Numbered from the stretch's first letter, positions 8,311-19,440 are shown. The stretch: 64,000 nt of DNA from Intestinimonas timonensis (GCF_900626145.1 NZ_LR130816.1:776078-840077), one strand, 5' to 3'. The notes: generated by a model from the letters alone, not told the origin. Translations and numbers: made by a program.

Positions 8311-11300
8311 ATGAGCAGATTGAACCACCTTCGCAGAGCCGTTTCCGGGCTTTTGAGCCTGGCCCTGACCAGCTCTTTCTGTACCATTGGATATCCTGCC
8401 GCTCTGGCTGCCAGCGGAGCGGAACACGAGGCCGACCCCACCGGTTCCATCGCCCTCACCGTCCGCTTCGACCTGCCCCAGCAGGCCGACGAGGTGGCCG
8501 ACCAGGACCTCCGTCTGACCCTGACCGGCAGCGGCAAGGCCGTCACGGTCTCCCTGGCCGACGGCACCGCCGACGGCGCCGACGGCCTTGCCGTCTCGGT
8601 GGAGGCGCAGAACATCCACGGCGTCCCCCTCACCACTGAGGAACAGATCGGCTACTACCAGGTGACCGTGGACGGCCTGGCCACCGGGGACTACACCATG
8701 GCCCTCTCCGGCCGGGGCTACACCACCTGCCCACTCCGGTGGAGCTGGAGACCTATTCCCAGCACGTGCTCATGAGCACCGGCAACGGCAGCTTTGCCCT
8801 GGGCGACGTGGACGGCGACGGTGCCGTCACCACCGCCGACCGGGACGCCATGGACGCCCAGCTGGGAAAGACCAGCCGCCTGGATACCTACGACCTCAAC
8901 GGCGACGGGGTGGTAGACGTCACCGACCTCTCCTATATCAATAAGATGGTGGGCCTGGAGGGCGGCGGCACCATGACCGTTCCCTTCAATATCGCCGCTC
9001 CCGACGGGGTCCACGCCACCGGCCGCACCGCCGGCCAGAGCGTCATATCCATCAACCTGGGCAAGAAGGTGGCCGTGACCAAGGTCACCATCACCGTCAC
9101 CAAGGTGGAGGGTCAGACCGGCGAGACCCCGTCGTTTGCCGCCGTGACCCAGATCCAGTTCCTCAAGGACATCGTCTCCGACGCCATCCAGGCCGACACC
9201 CAGGTGAAGGGCCTGTCCGCCGCCAGCGGCGACGGGGAGGTGAAGCTGGTGTGGGACAGCGTGAAAAACGTCACCGGCTACACCGTCTCCTATGGTCAGG
9301 ACCGGAACAACCTGAACCAGCGCCTGTCGGTGAACACCAACAAGGCCACCCTCTCCGGCCTCACCAACAACAAGACCTATTACTTCCAGGTGTCCGCCGC
9401 CAGCGACGGCTGGAGCGGCACCCCCTAGGCGGTGATCTCCGCCGTGCCCACCCCCAGCAGCGCCCCCGGCGCCCCCTCCAACATCCTGGTGGAGGCCGCC
9501 GACACCGCCCTGCGCCTGACCTGGGGCTCCACCAAGGACGCCACCTACTACCAGGTGTTTTACCGGGAGAAGGGCGAGAGCGACTTCCAGCGCTGGGGGA
9601 GCGACATCGCCTCCACCGGCACCGTGATCACCGGCCTCACCAACGGCACCGAGTACGAGGTGGCGGTGAAGGCGGGCAACCTCCGGGGCACCGGTCCTCT
9701 CTCCGCCATCGCCCTGGGCACCCCCAAGAAGGAGGCCTTTGACATGCCGGAGCTGCCCACCGACGGGCGCATCGACAATTCCTCCATCACCTCCATTGTG
9801 ATGAAGGACCCCTCCAACGTGGATAAGAGCCTGTGCCCCAACTTCGACGTGACCACCCACCTCACCGACGGCGACCCCAACACCTACTGGGTGGCCCGGG
9901 ACTACCGCCCCTCCAGCGACATCACCTACACCTTCGACGGCTCCTATGATATGAACTATGTACTGGTGGTGCCCTATCTGGACGCCCGGTACAAGGGCCG
10001 CATCAAGACCTTCAATGTGACGGCCCGGGACGCCGCCGGGGAAGTGATCTACACCGCCGAAGGGCTCTCCGCCGACAGCATCACCGCCGACAGCTACGTG
10101 GTCCTGGCCTTCCCCGAGCTCAAGGGGGTCCATAGCCTCACCATCGCCCTCAATGAGATGGAGGGCGGTCCCCGGGTGAGCATCTCCGAGATCGCCTTCT
10201 ACAAGAGCAACACCCTCAGCGACGACATCGCCGCCCTCTTCGCCAACGGCTCCTTCACCGCCCTGAAGTACTCCGTGGAGCAGAGCCACATCACCGCTCT
10301 GCGGGAGCGGCTCACCGCCCTGAGCAGCTTCTATCTGGACCGCACCCGGCTGAAGGACGAGCTGGATCTGGCCCAGGCCCTGCTGGAGCGCAAGGACAAC
10401 GCCCTGGCCCTGGTGAAGAACGACTTCCAGAGCCGCTCGGCCTCCGCCGCCGGCGACCGGGCCGCCGGTCAGACCGCCAGCGCCCTCCAGCCCCTTGGGA
10501 TCACCGCCAGGGCGGGGGCCACCGTGGCCATCTACGCAGACCTGCCCGGCGACCAGCCCGTCTATGTGGTGCCCACCCAGTTCTACGGCGAGTCCGGCGT
10601 GTGGAAGGGCAGCCCCATTGAGCTGAAAAACGGCCGCAACTACATCACTGTACCCGAGATCGGCTCTCTGAAGGACACCCGTGGCGGCGTATTCTACCTG
10701 ACCTACGCCGGGGACCGGCCTGAGGACATTGAGATCCAGATCCGCAACGCCTCCAACGTCTGGCAGATGCCGGTACTGGAGCTGTCCGGCTGGTACGACA
10801 TGGACGAGGGCGGCCGCAAGGACGTCATCCGGACCTATGTCCAGGATTTGGAGGCCTATGTCTCCGGCCTCACCGGCACCAGCCTCACCACCGATATCCG
10901 CAACGCCACCGAGATCGCCACCCCCAGCGCCCTCCTGTCCCTGCCCGCCGACCAGGTCCTCACGGGCCTGAAGGGAGTGAGCCACGATGAGGACGCCATG
11001 GTGGAGACCATGTACCAGAACGTGCTGGCCTGGGAGGAGGAGCTCTTCGTGGTCAACCAGGTCCAGGGCATCATCGACGCCGGCGCCGACCTGGAGAGCT
11101 ACCGCTATCCCATGACCACCCGCCAGAACATCCGTTACATGCGCATGTTTGCCGGCGCCTTCATGTACGCTGCCGGGGAGCACATCGGCATGGAGTACGG
11201 CTCCACCGCCGCCCTGGTCCAGGGCAAGCCCGCCGCCCAGACCGCCGGGGAGCCGGAAAACGGCCTCTTCGGCTGGGGCATCGCCCACGAGATCGGCCAC

Positions 11301-12884
11301 AACATGGACAAGCTGGGCAAGGCCGAGTGCACCAACAACCTCTATTCCCTGGCCACTCAGGCCTGGGACGGGGAGGCCATGACCCTCTCCACCCGGCTCA
11401 CCGCCGACAGCCGCTGGGCGGACATCTTCAATAAGGTGGCCCAGGCCCGCCCCGGCACCGCCAACAACGTCTTTGTCCATCTGGGCATGTACTGGCAGCT
11501 CCACCTGGCCTACGACGGGGCAGAGGAGCCCATGGCCTTCTACAACCAGTTCTTCCGGCTGTGGAAGTCCGGCGCGTACAGCGGCTACGGCTATGACGAG
11601 CGCTTCGCCCTTATCGCCGCCCAGGTGGCCGACCGAGATCTCACCGAGTTCTTCACCCGCTGGGGCATGGAGCTCAGCCCCTCCGTGAAGGCCACCCTGG
11701 CCGAATACCCCGCCGAGGACCGGGCTATCTGGTACCTGAACGACGCCTCCCGGAACCACCGGCTGGAGGACGGCGCTGCCGCCTACGGTGAGGCCTCCGT
11801 TGCCGCCTCTGTGGAGGAGTCTGAGGTGACCCTGACCATCGACCACACCGACAGCGCCCACATCCTGGGCTACGAGATCCGCCGGAACGGCACCGCCATC
11901 GGCTTCACCACCGAGGACGTCTACGTGGATGACCTGGGCGCCGCCAACAACCTGACCTACACCTACTCTGTGGTGCCCGTGGACCAGCTGGGCAACCTGG
12001 GCAGCGAGGCGGAGGCCAATAAGGTCCGGGTGGCCTACGACAAGACCATCGACCCCGACCTCTATGATTTGGAGCGGTCCGGCGAGACCATCACCATGAA
12101 GGAGGGGGCCGTTCCCGTCACCGGCATCAAGGTCACCGGCGGCGACCTCAGCGGCGGTTACACCGTGCGGGTGAAGGCCGACGCCGAGGCGGAGGACTGG
12201 ACCGACGTCAAGGTGGGCGCCCTGTCCGACGGCCAGGCGGCCTACTTCCAGAAGCCGGGCGCTTCCGAGGACGACACCCGCATCTGGACCTATGACGCCG
12301 CCGTGCTGGAGCTCACCGGTATCCCGGAGGAGGCCAGCGTGGAGCTGCTGGACTACCCCGGCGATCGGGTGGACTTCTACGACGGCGCCGCCGTGGGCAT
12401 CCTGGCCGACGACTACGAGTACAGCGACGGCGAGGTCATCGAGGCCGGTACCCTGGTCATCCTGGGCACCTACCGGGGCGACCCCCGCTACAACTACGTG
12501 GAGGTGGAGGCGGTCTACAACACCACCGCCGAGGCCGGCAGCATCACCACCATCACCCGTCCCATGAACGGCTACGGCCTGCTCCTGGCCGAGATCCCCA
12601 CTGACGGGGCGGTCGGCGACACCAGCGACGGCTTCCTCCTCTTCGTGCCCGACCTGGAGGCCGAAAAGTCCCTCAACGCCCAGAGCGGCGTCACCGACGA
12701 CTACCCCCTGGAGATCCGCATCAACTTCTACCGCACCGACGTGCCCGGCGACACCAGCAGCAAGCGGCTCACCAGCCGCACCCTGTGGCTGCCCTTCCCC
12801 GACGGCGGGGAAGGCACCGCTGAGGACCCGGGCTCCCTGCCCCTCATCGAGCTCAAGAGCGACAACAGTCAGGAGGACACATAA
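8311..12884 (+). pseudogene. Secreted M60-like metallopeptidase with dockerin, FN3 and discoidin-like domains; one frameshift and one amber stop
   Basis: The gene starts at ATG 8311 with a signal peptide. The reading frame shifts near 8733 in a run of C (TGCCCACTCC), after which TPVELETYSQ continues in another frame. An in-frame TAG at 9426-9428 then splits it again; the part after it has 1150 open codons. Order of domains: N-terminal beta region; dockerin-like pair of calcium loops (DVDGDGAVTTADRDAM, DLNGDGVVDVTDLSYI; about 8793-8960); two FN3 domains (to about 9720); F5/8-type region (9750-10210); M60-type catalytic region with HEIGH at 11286-11300; C-terminal FN3-like region. M60 enzymes cleave O-glycosylated mucin-type proteins. 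It sits 1 bp upstream of an SLH protein gene. Confidence 0.82.
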
Positions 12885-12885
12885 C

Positions 12886-14193
12886 ATGCCCCGCAGAACT
12901 TCCTTCCTCTCCATCCTGCTGGTCCTGGCCATGACGGCCGCCGCCCTCACCCCCTGGGCGGCGGCTGCCTCCGGCGGCCTGGCCCTGGTGACCTCCAGCC
13001 AGGAGGCCACCAGCCAGACGGTGGGCTTCACCGGCGTGCCCGCGGACTGCCAGAGCCTCCAGGTCACCTTCATCCTCTCCCAGTCCGGCCCCAGCTATGA
13101 CTTTGCCCTGGACGGCTCCCTGGCCGCCCTGCCCGGCGTCCACGCCGCCTTCCAGCAGGAGGGGGACAGGGTCACGGTCTACGTCACCCTCCGCACCGGG
13201 ACTCTCACCGACAACGGCAGCCTCACCCTGGGCACCATCTCCACCACCGGCACCGCCTTTACCGTGACCGGCTTTTCCGACAGCAAGCTGCTGGGGAGTG
13301 ACAGCGGGGAGCTGGACACCGGTACTTCCGACAGCGGCAGCTCCGGCAGCAGTGCCGACGATGACGACGACCTGTGGTCCATCCAGGTGGACCGGCCCAC
13401 GGGCGGCACCCTCACCGCCAGCCGCTCCCAGGCATCCAGCGGCAGGACCGTCACCCTCACCGCCGTGCCCGACGAGGGCTACGTGCTCCAGGAGGTGACC
13501 GCCGTCACCTCCGCCGGCAAGTCCCTCTCCCTCACCAAGCAGAAGGACGGGACCTACACCTTTACCATGCCCGCCGCCAAGGTCACCGTCTCCGCCGCCT
13601 TTACCCCGAAAAGCCAGACAGAAGGGGAGGGGGAGGAGCCTCTGCCCTTTGCCGATGTGGCGTCCGATGCCTGGTATGCCCAGGCGGTGGCCTACGTCTA
13701 CCGGCAGGGTCTCATGAGCGGCACCGCACAGGACCACTTCTCCCCGGACCTCACCACCAACCGGGCCATGCTGGTCACCATCCTGTACCGTCTGGCGGGT
13801 AGCCCCGCCGTTGACGGCGGCAGCGCCTTTACCGACGTGGCCAGCGGCGACTGGTACGCCAGCGGTGTGGCCTGGGCCAGCGCCAACGGCATCGTCACCG
13901 GCTACGGCGATGGCCGCTTCGGCCCCAACGACCCCATCACCCGTGAGCAGATGGCCGCCATCCTGTACCGCTACGCCGGTTTCGCCGGACAGAACACCGC
14001 CGGGCAGGCCGACCTGAGCGGCTATACCGACGCCGGGCAGGGCTCTCCATACGCCGCCGAGCCCATGGGCTGGGCGGTGGACCGGGGGCTTATCACCGGC
14101 GTCAGCGCCGACACCCTCGCCACCGGCGGCTCCGCCACCCGGGCCCAGGTGGCCACCATCCTCATGCGCTTTTGTGAGATGGCGCAGAACTGA
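12886..14193 (+). CDS. SLH-domain surface protein with possible cohesin-like N-terminal domain (435 aa)
   Basis: A cell-surface protein with a signal peptide (MPRRTSFLSILLVLAM, cleavage near AAA-SG). Residues ~30-140 form a beta-rich domain (TVGFTGVPADCQSLQVTF, then TLRTGTLTDNGSLTLG) whose pattern is reminiscent of a cohesin, although this is weak by eye. A Ser/Asp-rich linker follows (SGSSADDDDD), then a bacterial beta-repeat (GGTLTASRSQASSGRTVTLT, MPAAKVTVSAAF). The last 190 residues are three SLH repeats (DAWYAQAVAYVYRQG, DWYASGVAWASANG, EPMGWAVDRG). ATG follows the peptidase stop by one base, so the two are surely one transcript and probably translationally coupled. A terminator follows. 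It likely serves as wall anchor or scaffold. Confidence 0.85.
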   Translation: MPRRTSFLSILLVLAMTAAALTPWAAAASGGLALVTSSQEATSQTVGFTGVPADCQSLQVTFILSQSGPSYDFALDGSLAALPGVHAAFQQEGDRVTVYVTLRTGTLTDNGSLTLGTISTTGTAFTVTGFSDSKLLGSDSGELDTGTSDSGSSGSSADDDDDLWSIQVDRPTGGTLTASRSQASSGRTVTLTAVPDEGYVLQEVTAVTSAGKSLSLTKQKDGTYTFTMPAAKVTVSAAFTPKSQTEGEGEEPLPFADVASDAWYAQAVAYVYRQGLMSGTAQDHFSPDLTTNRAMLVTILYRLAGSPAVDGGSAFTDVASGDWYASGVAWASANGIVTGYGDGRFGPNDPITREQMAAILYRYAGFAGQNTAGQADLSGYTDAGQGSPYAAEPMGWAVDRGLITGVSADTLATGGSATRAQVATILMRFCEMAQN

Positions 14194-14205
14194 TCCAAGC
14201 AGCGC

Positions 14206-14247
14206 AGAGAGCGGCCCCGGCGGCATGTCGCCGGGGCCGCTCTTTTT
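14206..14247 (+). terminator. Terminator of the M60/SLH operon
   Basis: AGAGCGGCCCCGGCG and CGCCGGGGCCGCTCT form a 15-bp stem with a short CATGT loop region, followed by six T. Confidence 0.88.
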
Positions 14248-14277
14248 TCCCCGTGCACGCCAGAGGCCGCATGGCCG

Positions 14278-14306
14278 TTGCATTTTTGCCGTTCACCCGG
14301 TACAAT
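14278..14306 (+). promoter_or_regulatory. Promoter of the SDR gene
   Basis: TTGCAT (14278-14283) and TACAAT (14301-14306) are separated by exactly 17 bases. AAGGAGG follows at 14341 and the ATG at 14353. Confidence 0.6.
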
Positions 14307-14352
14307 GGACCATACCAGCGGCGGCTGACCGCCGCGATTTAAGGAGGCTCTT

Positions 14353-15087
14353 ATGGAACAAAAGACCGTCCTCATCACCGGCGCCAGCCAGGGCATCGGC
14401 GCTGCCGCCGCCCGGGCCTTCGCCGCCGCCGGCTACGCCGTGGCCGTCCACTACCACGCCTCCAAAGCCGAAGCCCTGGCCCTCACCCGGGAGCTCACCG
14501 CCGCCGGACACACCGCCATGGCCGTCCGGGCCGACGTCTCCGACCCGGAACAGGTCCGGGCAATGGTTGACAATGTGTTGGATATTTTTTGTCAACTTGA
14601 CATTCTGATATGTAATGCCGGCCGCTCCTGGACCGGTCTTCTGTGCGACATGAGCGACCGGGAGTGGCGGACACTGATGGGGGCCGACCTGGACGGCGTC
14701 TTCTACTGCTGCCGGGCCGTGTACCGCCACATGGTGTCCCGGAAGCAGGGGCGCATCCTCACCGTCTCCTCCATGTGGGGCCGGTCCGGGGCCTCCTGCG
14801 AGGCCGCCTATTCCGCCGCCAAGGCCGGCGTCATCGGCCTTACCCAGGCTCTGGCCAAGGAGCTTGGCCCCTCCGGCATCACCGTGAACTGCGTGGCGCC
14901 GGGGGTCATCGACACCCGGATGAACGCCCATCTGGGCCCCGAGGCCCTGTCCGAACTGGCCGAGGAGACCCCGCTGGGCCGCCTGGGCACCCCGGAGGAC
15001 GTGGCAAACACCCTCCTCTTTCTGGCCTCCCCGGAGGCGTCCTTCCTCACCGGACAGGTCATCGGAGTGGACGGCGGGTTCCTCTGA
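14353..15087 (+). CDS. SDR-family oxidoreductase, FabG-like (244 aa)
   Basis: An NAD(P)-dependent short-chain dehydrogenase/reductase, closest in look to 3-oxoacyl-ACP reductase. Visible motifs are the Rossmann TGASQGIG (residues 9-16), the NAG motif, the catalytic serine in VSSMWG, Y153 and K157 in YSAAKAG, and PGVIDTRM near the substrate loop. Length and C-terminus (TGQVIGVDGGF) are normal for FabG. No fatty-acid genes are nearby, so this is probably a stand-alone paralogue with an unknown substrate rather than the housekeeping enzyme. Bases 14563-14610 are strikingly AT-rich for this gene and carry an inverted repeat that recurs at the livJ promoter. Confidence 0.85.
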   Translation: MEQKTVLITGASQGIGAAAARAFAAAGYAVAVHYHASKAEALALTRELTAAGHTAMAVRADVSDPEQVRAMVDNVLDIFCQLDILICNAGRSWTGLLCDMSDREWRTLMGADLDGVFYCCRAVYRHMVSRKQGRILTVSSMWGRSGASCEAAYSAAKAGVIGLTQALAKELGPSGITVNCVAPGVIDTRMNAHLGPEALSELAEETPLGRLGTPEDVANTLLFLASPEASFLTGQVIGVDGGFL

Positions 15088-15154
15088 GGGCGGACATTGT
15101 GATTTATGTTCGTAATTTGGGCATATTTCCCCTCCCCGGTTGGTCAAAACAACG

Positions 15155-15192
15155 GTTGACAATTTACAGGGCACAGGCTTATAATTGTCAAC
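15155..15192 (+). promoter_or_regulatory. liv operon promoter with overlapping inverted repeat
   Basis: A consensus TTGACA (15156-15161) and TATAAT (15180-15185) are 18 bases apart. GTTGACAAT (15155-15163) and ATTGTCAAC (15184-15192) are a perfect 9-bp inverted repeat whose arms overlap both promoter boxes, as expected for a repressor operator. AAAGGAGG lies just before the livJ start. Confidence 0.75.
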
Positions 15193-15213
15193 AACCTAAA
15201 GGAGGTTTTTGCA

Positions 15214-16431
15214 ATGAAAATGAATCGCGCTTTGTCTCTTGCTCTGGCTGGCGCGCTGGGCCTCAGCCTGCTGGCTGGCTGCGGCGGCGGCAGCACCAGC
15301 ACCCCCGCCCCCGCCGAGACCGGCTCTTCCGAGACCACTCCCGCTGAGACCGGCTCCACCGCTGCTTCCGGCGTCATCAAGATCGGCGGCATCGGCCCCC
15401 TGACCGGCTCCGCCGCCGTGTACGGCCTTGCCACCAAGCAGGGCGCCGAGGTTGCCGTGAACGAGATCAACGCCCTGGGCGGCCTCCAGTTCGAGCTGGA
15501 CTTCCAGGACGACGAGGGTGACGCCGAGAAGGCCGTCAACGCCTACAACGCCCTCATCGGCGACGGCGCTCAGATCATCTACGGCTGCACCACCACCACC
15601 CCCTGCGTGGCCGTGGCTGCCGAGACCAACGCCGCCCGCTACTTCCAGCTGACCCCCTCCGCCTCCTCCACCGACGTGACTGCCGGCCGTGACAACGTAT
15701 TCCAGGTCTGCTTCACCGACCCCAACCAGGGCATCACCGCCGCCAACTACATCAAGGACAACAACCTGGGCACCAAGGTGGCCGTTATCTACAATAACGG
15801 CGACGCCTACTCCACCGGCGTCTACAACGCCTTCCAGGCCACCGCTGACGAGATCGGCCTGGAGATCGTCTCCGTGACCACCTTCCCCGACGACACCAAC
15901 ACCGACTTCACCGTGCAGCTGGGCGAGGCCCAGAAGGCCGGCGCCGACCTGGTGTTCCTGCCCATCTACTACACCCCCACCTCTCTGATTCTGAACCAGG
16001 CCAAGACCATGGGCTATGAGCCCACCTTCTTCGGCTGCGACGGCATGGACGGCATCCTGGACCTGGAGGGCTTCGACACCTCCCTGGCCGAGGGCCTGAT
16101 GCTCATGACCCCCTTCAACGCCTGGGGCGAGGATGAGCGCACCGTCACCTTCGTCACCGAGTACCAGGAAGCCTACGGCGGCATCCCCAACCAGTTCGCC
16201 GCTGACGGCTATGACTGCATGTACGCCATCTATGAGGCCTGCCAGGCCGCCGGCATCACCGCCGACATGAGCGCCCAGGACATCTGCGAGGCCCTGATCG
16301 CCCAGTTCACCTCCGCCGACTTCAGCGTGGACGGCCTGACCGGCACCGGCATGACCTGGTCCATCAACGGTGAGGTCTCCAAGGCCCCCGTCGTGGTCAA
16401 GGTCGAGGGCGGCGTCTACGTCACCCAGTAA
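15214..16431 (+). CDS. livJ: Branched-chain amino-acid ABC transporter substrate-binding lipoprotein (405 aa)
   Basis: Extracellular solute receptor of a LIV-type importer. The N-terminus is a lipoprotein signal with lipobox LLAGC (cysteine near residue 23), then a Ser/Thr/Pro/Glu-rich tether (STPAPAETGSSETT). The mature protein has the Peripla_BP_6 fold: IKIGGIGPLTGSAAVYG, KQGAEVAVNEINALGG, YGCTTTTPCVAVAAETN, then VAVIYNNGDAYSTG. This family binds leucine/isoleucine/valine, but related proteins bind amides, urea or aromatic acids, so the ligand is not certain. First gene of the livJHMGF operon, separated from livH by a terminator-like hairpin, which would favour high expression of the receptor. 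Confidence 0.92.
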   Translation: MKMNRALSLALAGALGLSLLAGCGGGSTSTPAPAETGSSETTPAETGSTAASGVIKIGGIGPLTGSAAVYGLATKQGAEVAVNEINALGGLQFELDFQDDEGDAEKAVNAYNALIGDGAQIIYGCTTTTPCVAVAAETNAARYFQLTPSASSTDVTAGRDNVFQVCFTDPNQGITAANYIKDNNLGTKVAVIYNNGDAYSTGVYNAFQATADEIGLEIVSVTTFPDDTNTDFTVQLGEAQKAGADLVFLPIYYTPTSLILNQAKTMGYEPTFFGCDGMDGILDLEGFDTSLAEGLMLMTPFNAWGEDERTVTFVTEYQEAYGGIPNQFAADGYDCMYAIYEACQAAGITADMSAQDICEALIAQFTSADFSVDGLTGTGMTWSINGEVSKAPVVVKVEGGVYVTQ

Positions 16432-16454
16432 GACCCAGAGGAAACAGCCCTGAG

Positions 16455-16490
16455 AAAAGGGTTGCCGGGCTCCGCCCGGCAACCCTTTTT
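16455..16490 (+). terminator. Terminator or attenuating hairpin between livJ and livH
   Basis: AGGGTTGCCGGGC pairs with GCCCGGCAACCCT, followed by TTTTT. As the downstream transporter genes need transcription too, termination is probably partial. Confidence 0.8.
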
Positions 16491-16520
16491 CACCGTTTCG
16501 GGCCTCACGGCCCTTCCCGC

Positions 16521-16576
16521 CTGTATGGCGGGCACATCCGCAGCCCGAGCCGGCCGCGGATGTGCCTGCCATACAG
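16521..16576 (+). repeat. Long inverted repeat upstream of livH
   Basis: Two 21-base arms (16521-16541 and 16556-16576, CTGTATGGCGGGCACATCC against its complement with one mismatch) flank a 14-base loop. It lacks a T-tract, so it is more likely an RNA-stability or processing element than a terminator. Confidence 0.7.
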
Positions 16577-16612
16577 CCATTCCCCGAGAGAGAAAGAAAG
16601 AGGTGACCCGAC

Positions 16613-17491
16613 ATGAGTATCCTCAATAACCTCATCAACGGCATCAGCCTGGGCAGCGTCTACGCCATCATCGCCCTGGGCTACACCATGGTCTACGGCA
16701 TCGCCAAGATGCTCAACTTCGCCCACGGCGACGTCATCATGGTGGGCGCCTACGTCTGCTTCTTCGCCACCGGCCAGTTCGGCCTGCCCCCCCTGGTGGG
16801 CGTGCTGCTGGCCATGGTGGTGTGCACCATCCTGGGCATGGTCATCGAGCGTCTGGCCTACAAGCCTTTGCGGCAGGCGCCCTCCCTGGCCGTCCTCATC
16901 ACCGCCATCGGTGTGAGCTACTTCCTCCAGAACTCCGCCCTGCTGCTGTGGAAGTCCGACCCCAAGGTGTTCACCTCTGTGGTGGGCACCGGCTCGGTGA
17001 AGCTCTTTGACGGCCAGCTCACCGTCACCCACGTGGCCATCGTCACCGTGCTGGCCTGCGTGGTCATCATGCTGGCCCTCACCTGGTTCACCGGCCGCAC
17101 CAAGATGGGCAAGGCCATGCGGGCCTGCTCCGAGGACAAGGCCGCTGCCCAGCTCATGGGCATCAATGTGGACCGCACCATCTCCATGACCTTCGCCATC
17201 GGCTCCGCCCTGGCCGCCATCGCCGGCGTGCTGCTGTGCTCCACCTACCCCTCCCTCATGCCCACCACCGGCTCCCTGCCCGGCATCAAGGCCTTCACCG
17301 CCGCCGTCTTCGGCGGCATCGGCTCCATCCCCGGCGCCATGCTGGGCGGCATCCTGCTGGGCATCATCGAGATCTTCGCCAAGGCCTTCAACACCAACAT
17401 CTCCGACGCGGTGGTCTTCGCCGTGCTCATCGTGGTGCTGCTGGTCAAGCCCACCGGCCTGCTGGGCAAGGCCGTGCGCGAGAAAGTGTGA
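16613..17491 (+). CDS. livH: Branched-chain amino-acid ABC transporter permease LivH (292 aa)
   Basis: First membrane subunit of the LIV importer. The protein is almost wholly hydrophobic with about eight membrane spans. It begins NNLINGISLGSVYAIIALGYT, the usual LivH N-terminus, and carries MVYGIAKMLNFAHGDVIM and the EAA-like loop GIKAFTAAVFGGIGSIPGAM. Length is normal. It has an AGAGGTGA ribosome binding site, and its stop is 10 bases before the livM start, so the pair is co-translated. Confidence 0.93.
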   Translation: MSILNNLINGISLGSVYAIIALGYTMVYGIAKMLNFAHGDVIMVGAYVCFFATGQFGLPPLVGVLLAMVVCTILGMVIERLAYKPLRQAPSLAVLITAIGVSYFLQNSALLLWKSDPKVFTSVVGTGSVKLFDGQLTVTHVAIVTVLACVVIMLALTWFTGRTKMGKAMRACSEDKAAAQLMGINVDRTISMTFAIGSALAAIAGVLLCSTYPSLMPTTGSLPGIKAFTAAVFGGIGSIPGAMLGGILLGIIEIFAKAFNTNISDAVVFAVLIVVLLVKPTGLLGKAVREKV

Positions 17492-17501
17492 GGTGGTCCC
17501 T

Positions 17502-18588
17502 ATGAAAACGATCGCTCCCGGCCGCAAACGGCTCGTCAACAACGTCATTACATACGGCATGGTCATCGCCGCCTTTGTGATCCTCCAGATCCTCAACGCC
17601 GGCGGCATGCTCTCTCCCTCCCTCCAGGGCCAGCTGGTGCCCATCTGCGCCTACGTCACCATGGCCATCTCCCTCAACCTGGTGGTGGGCATCTCCGGCG
17701 AGCTCAGCCTGGGCCACGCCGGCTTCATGAGTGTGGGCGCTTTCTCCGGTGTGGTGGCCAACCTCTCCCTCCAGTCCGCCATCCCCTCCGGCCCCGTCCG
17801 CCTGCTGGTGGCCATGGTCATCGGCGCCATCCTGGCCGGTATCGCCGGTACCATCGTGGGCGTCCCCGTCCTCCGGCTCCGGGGCGACTACCTGGCCATC
17901 GTCACCCTGGCCTTCGGCGAGATCATCAAGAACATCATCAACATCCTCTATATCGGCGTGGATGAAAACGGCCTCCACTTCTCCACCCAGAACGAGATGG
18001 CCCTCAATCTGGCCGAGGGCGGCAAGGCCATCCTCAAGGGGCCCATGGGCGTCACCACCAACGTGAAGCTCTCCACCTTCACCGCCGGCTTTATCCTGGT
18101 GCTCATCGCCCTCACCGTGGTCCTCAACCTGGTGAACAGCCGCTCCGGTCGGGCCATCATGGCCCTGCGGGACAACCGCATCGCCGCTGAGAGCGTGGGC
18201 ATCGGCGCCACCAAGTTCAAGCTCACCGCCTTCGTCACCTCCGCCGTGCTGGCCGGTGCCGCCGGCGCCCTCTACGCCATGAACTACTCCTCCCTGGCCG
18301 CCAAGAAGTTCGACTTCAACACCTCCATCCTCATCCTGGTCTTCGTGGTGCTGGGCGGCCTGGGCAACATCCGGGGCTCCATCATCGCCGCAGCCCTCCT
18401 CTACGTGCTGCCCGAGCTCCTGCGTGACTTCTATGACTACCGCATGCTCATCTACGCCATCGTCCTCATCCTGGTCATGCTGGCCACCAACAGCCCCTTC
18501 TTCCGGGATCTGAAGGGCCGGTTCCAGGAGTGGCTCCGGGAACGGGCCATGGCCAAGGCCGATGCCAAGGCGAAAGGAGGCGAAGGCC

Positions 18589-18596
<8 letters not shown>
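17502..18596 (+). CDS. livM: Branched-chain amino-acid ABC transporter permease LivM (364 aa)
   Basis: Second membrane subunit. Typical LivM segments are ISLNLVVGISGELSLGHAGF, RLRGDYLAIVTLAFGEIIK and FVVLGGLGNIRGSIIAAALL. ATG 17502 has GAGGTGG upstream; a GTG three codons earlier is less likely. A predicted loop of about 40 residues (GVDENGLHFS onward) separates the two halves. Its end overlaps livG by eight bases (ATGAGTAA), a coupling signal. It forms the channel heterodimer with LivH. Confidence 0.93.

Positions 18597-19440
<844 letters not shown>

Noticed and set aside
8725-9430. Programmed frameshift or stop-codon readthrough in the M60 gene
   Set aside because: No slippery heptamer, stimulatory stem or selenocysteine-type element is evident, and two separate lesions are better explained by decay or error.
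8718-13073. A 1451-codon open frame antisense to the M60 gene
   Set aside because: Low-complexity mirror of GC-rich coding sequence; the + strand frame has recognisable domains, including HEIGH.
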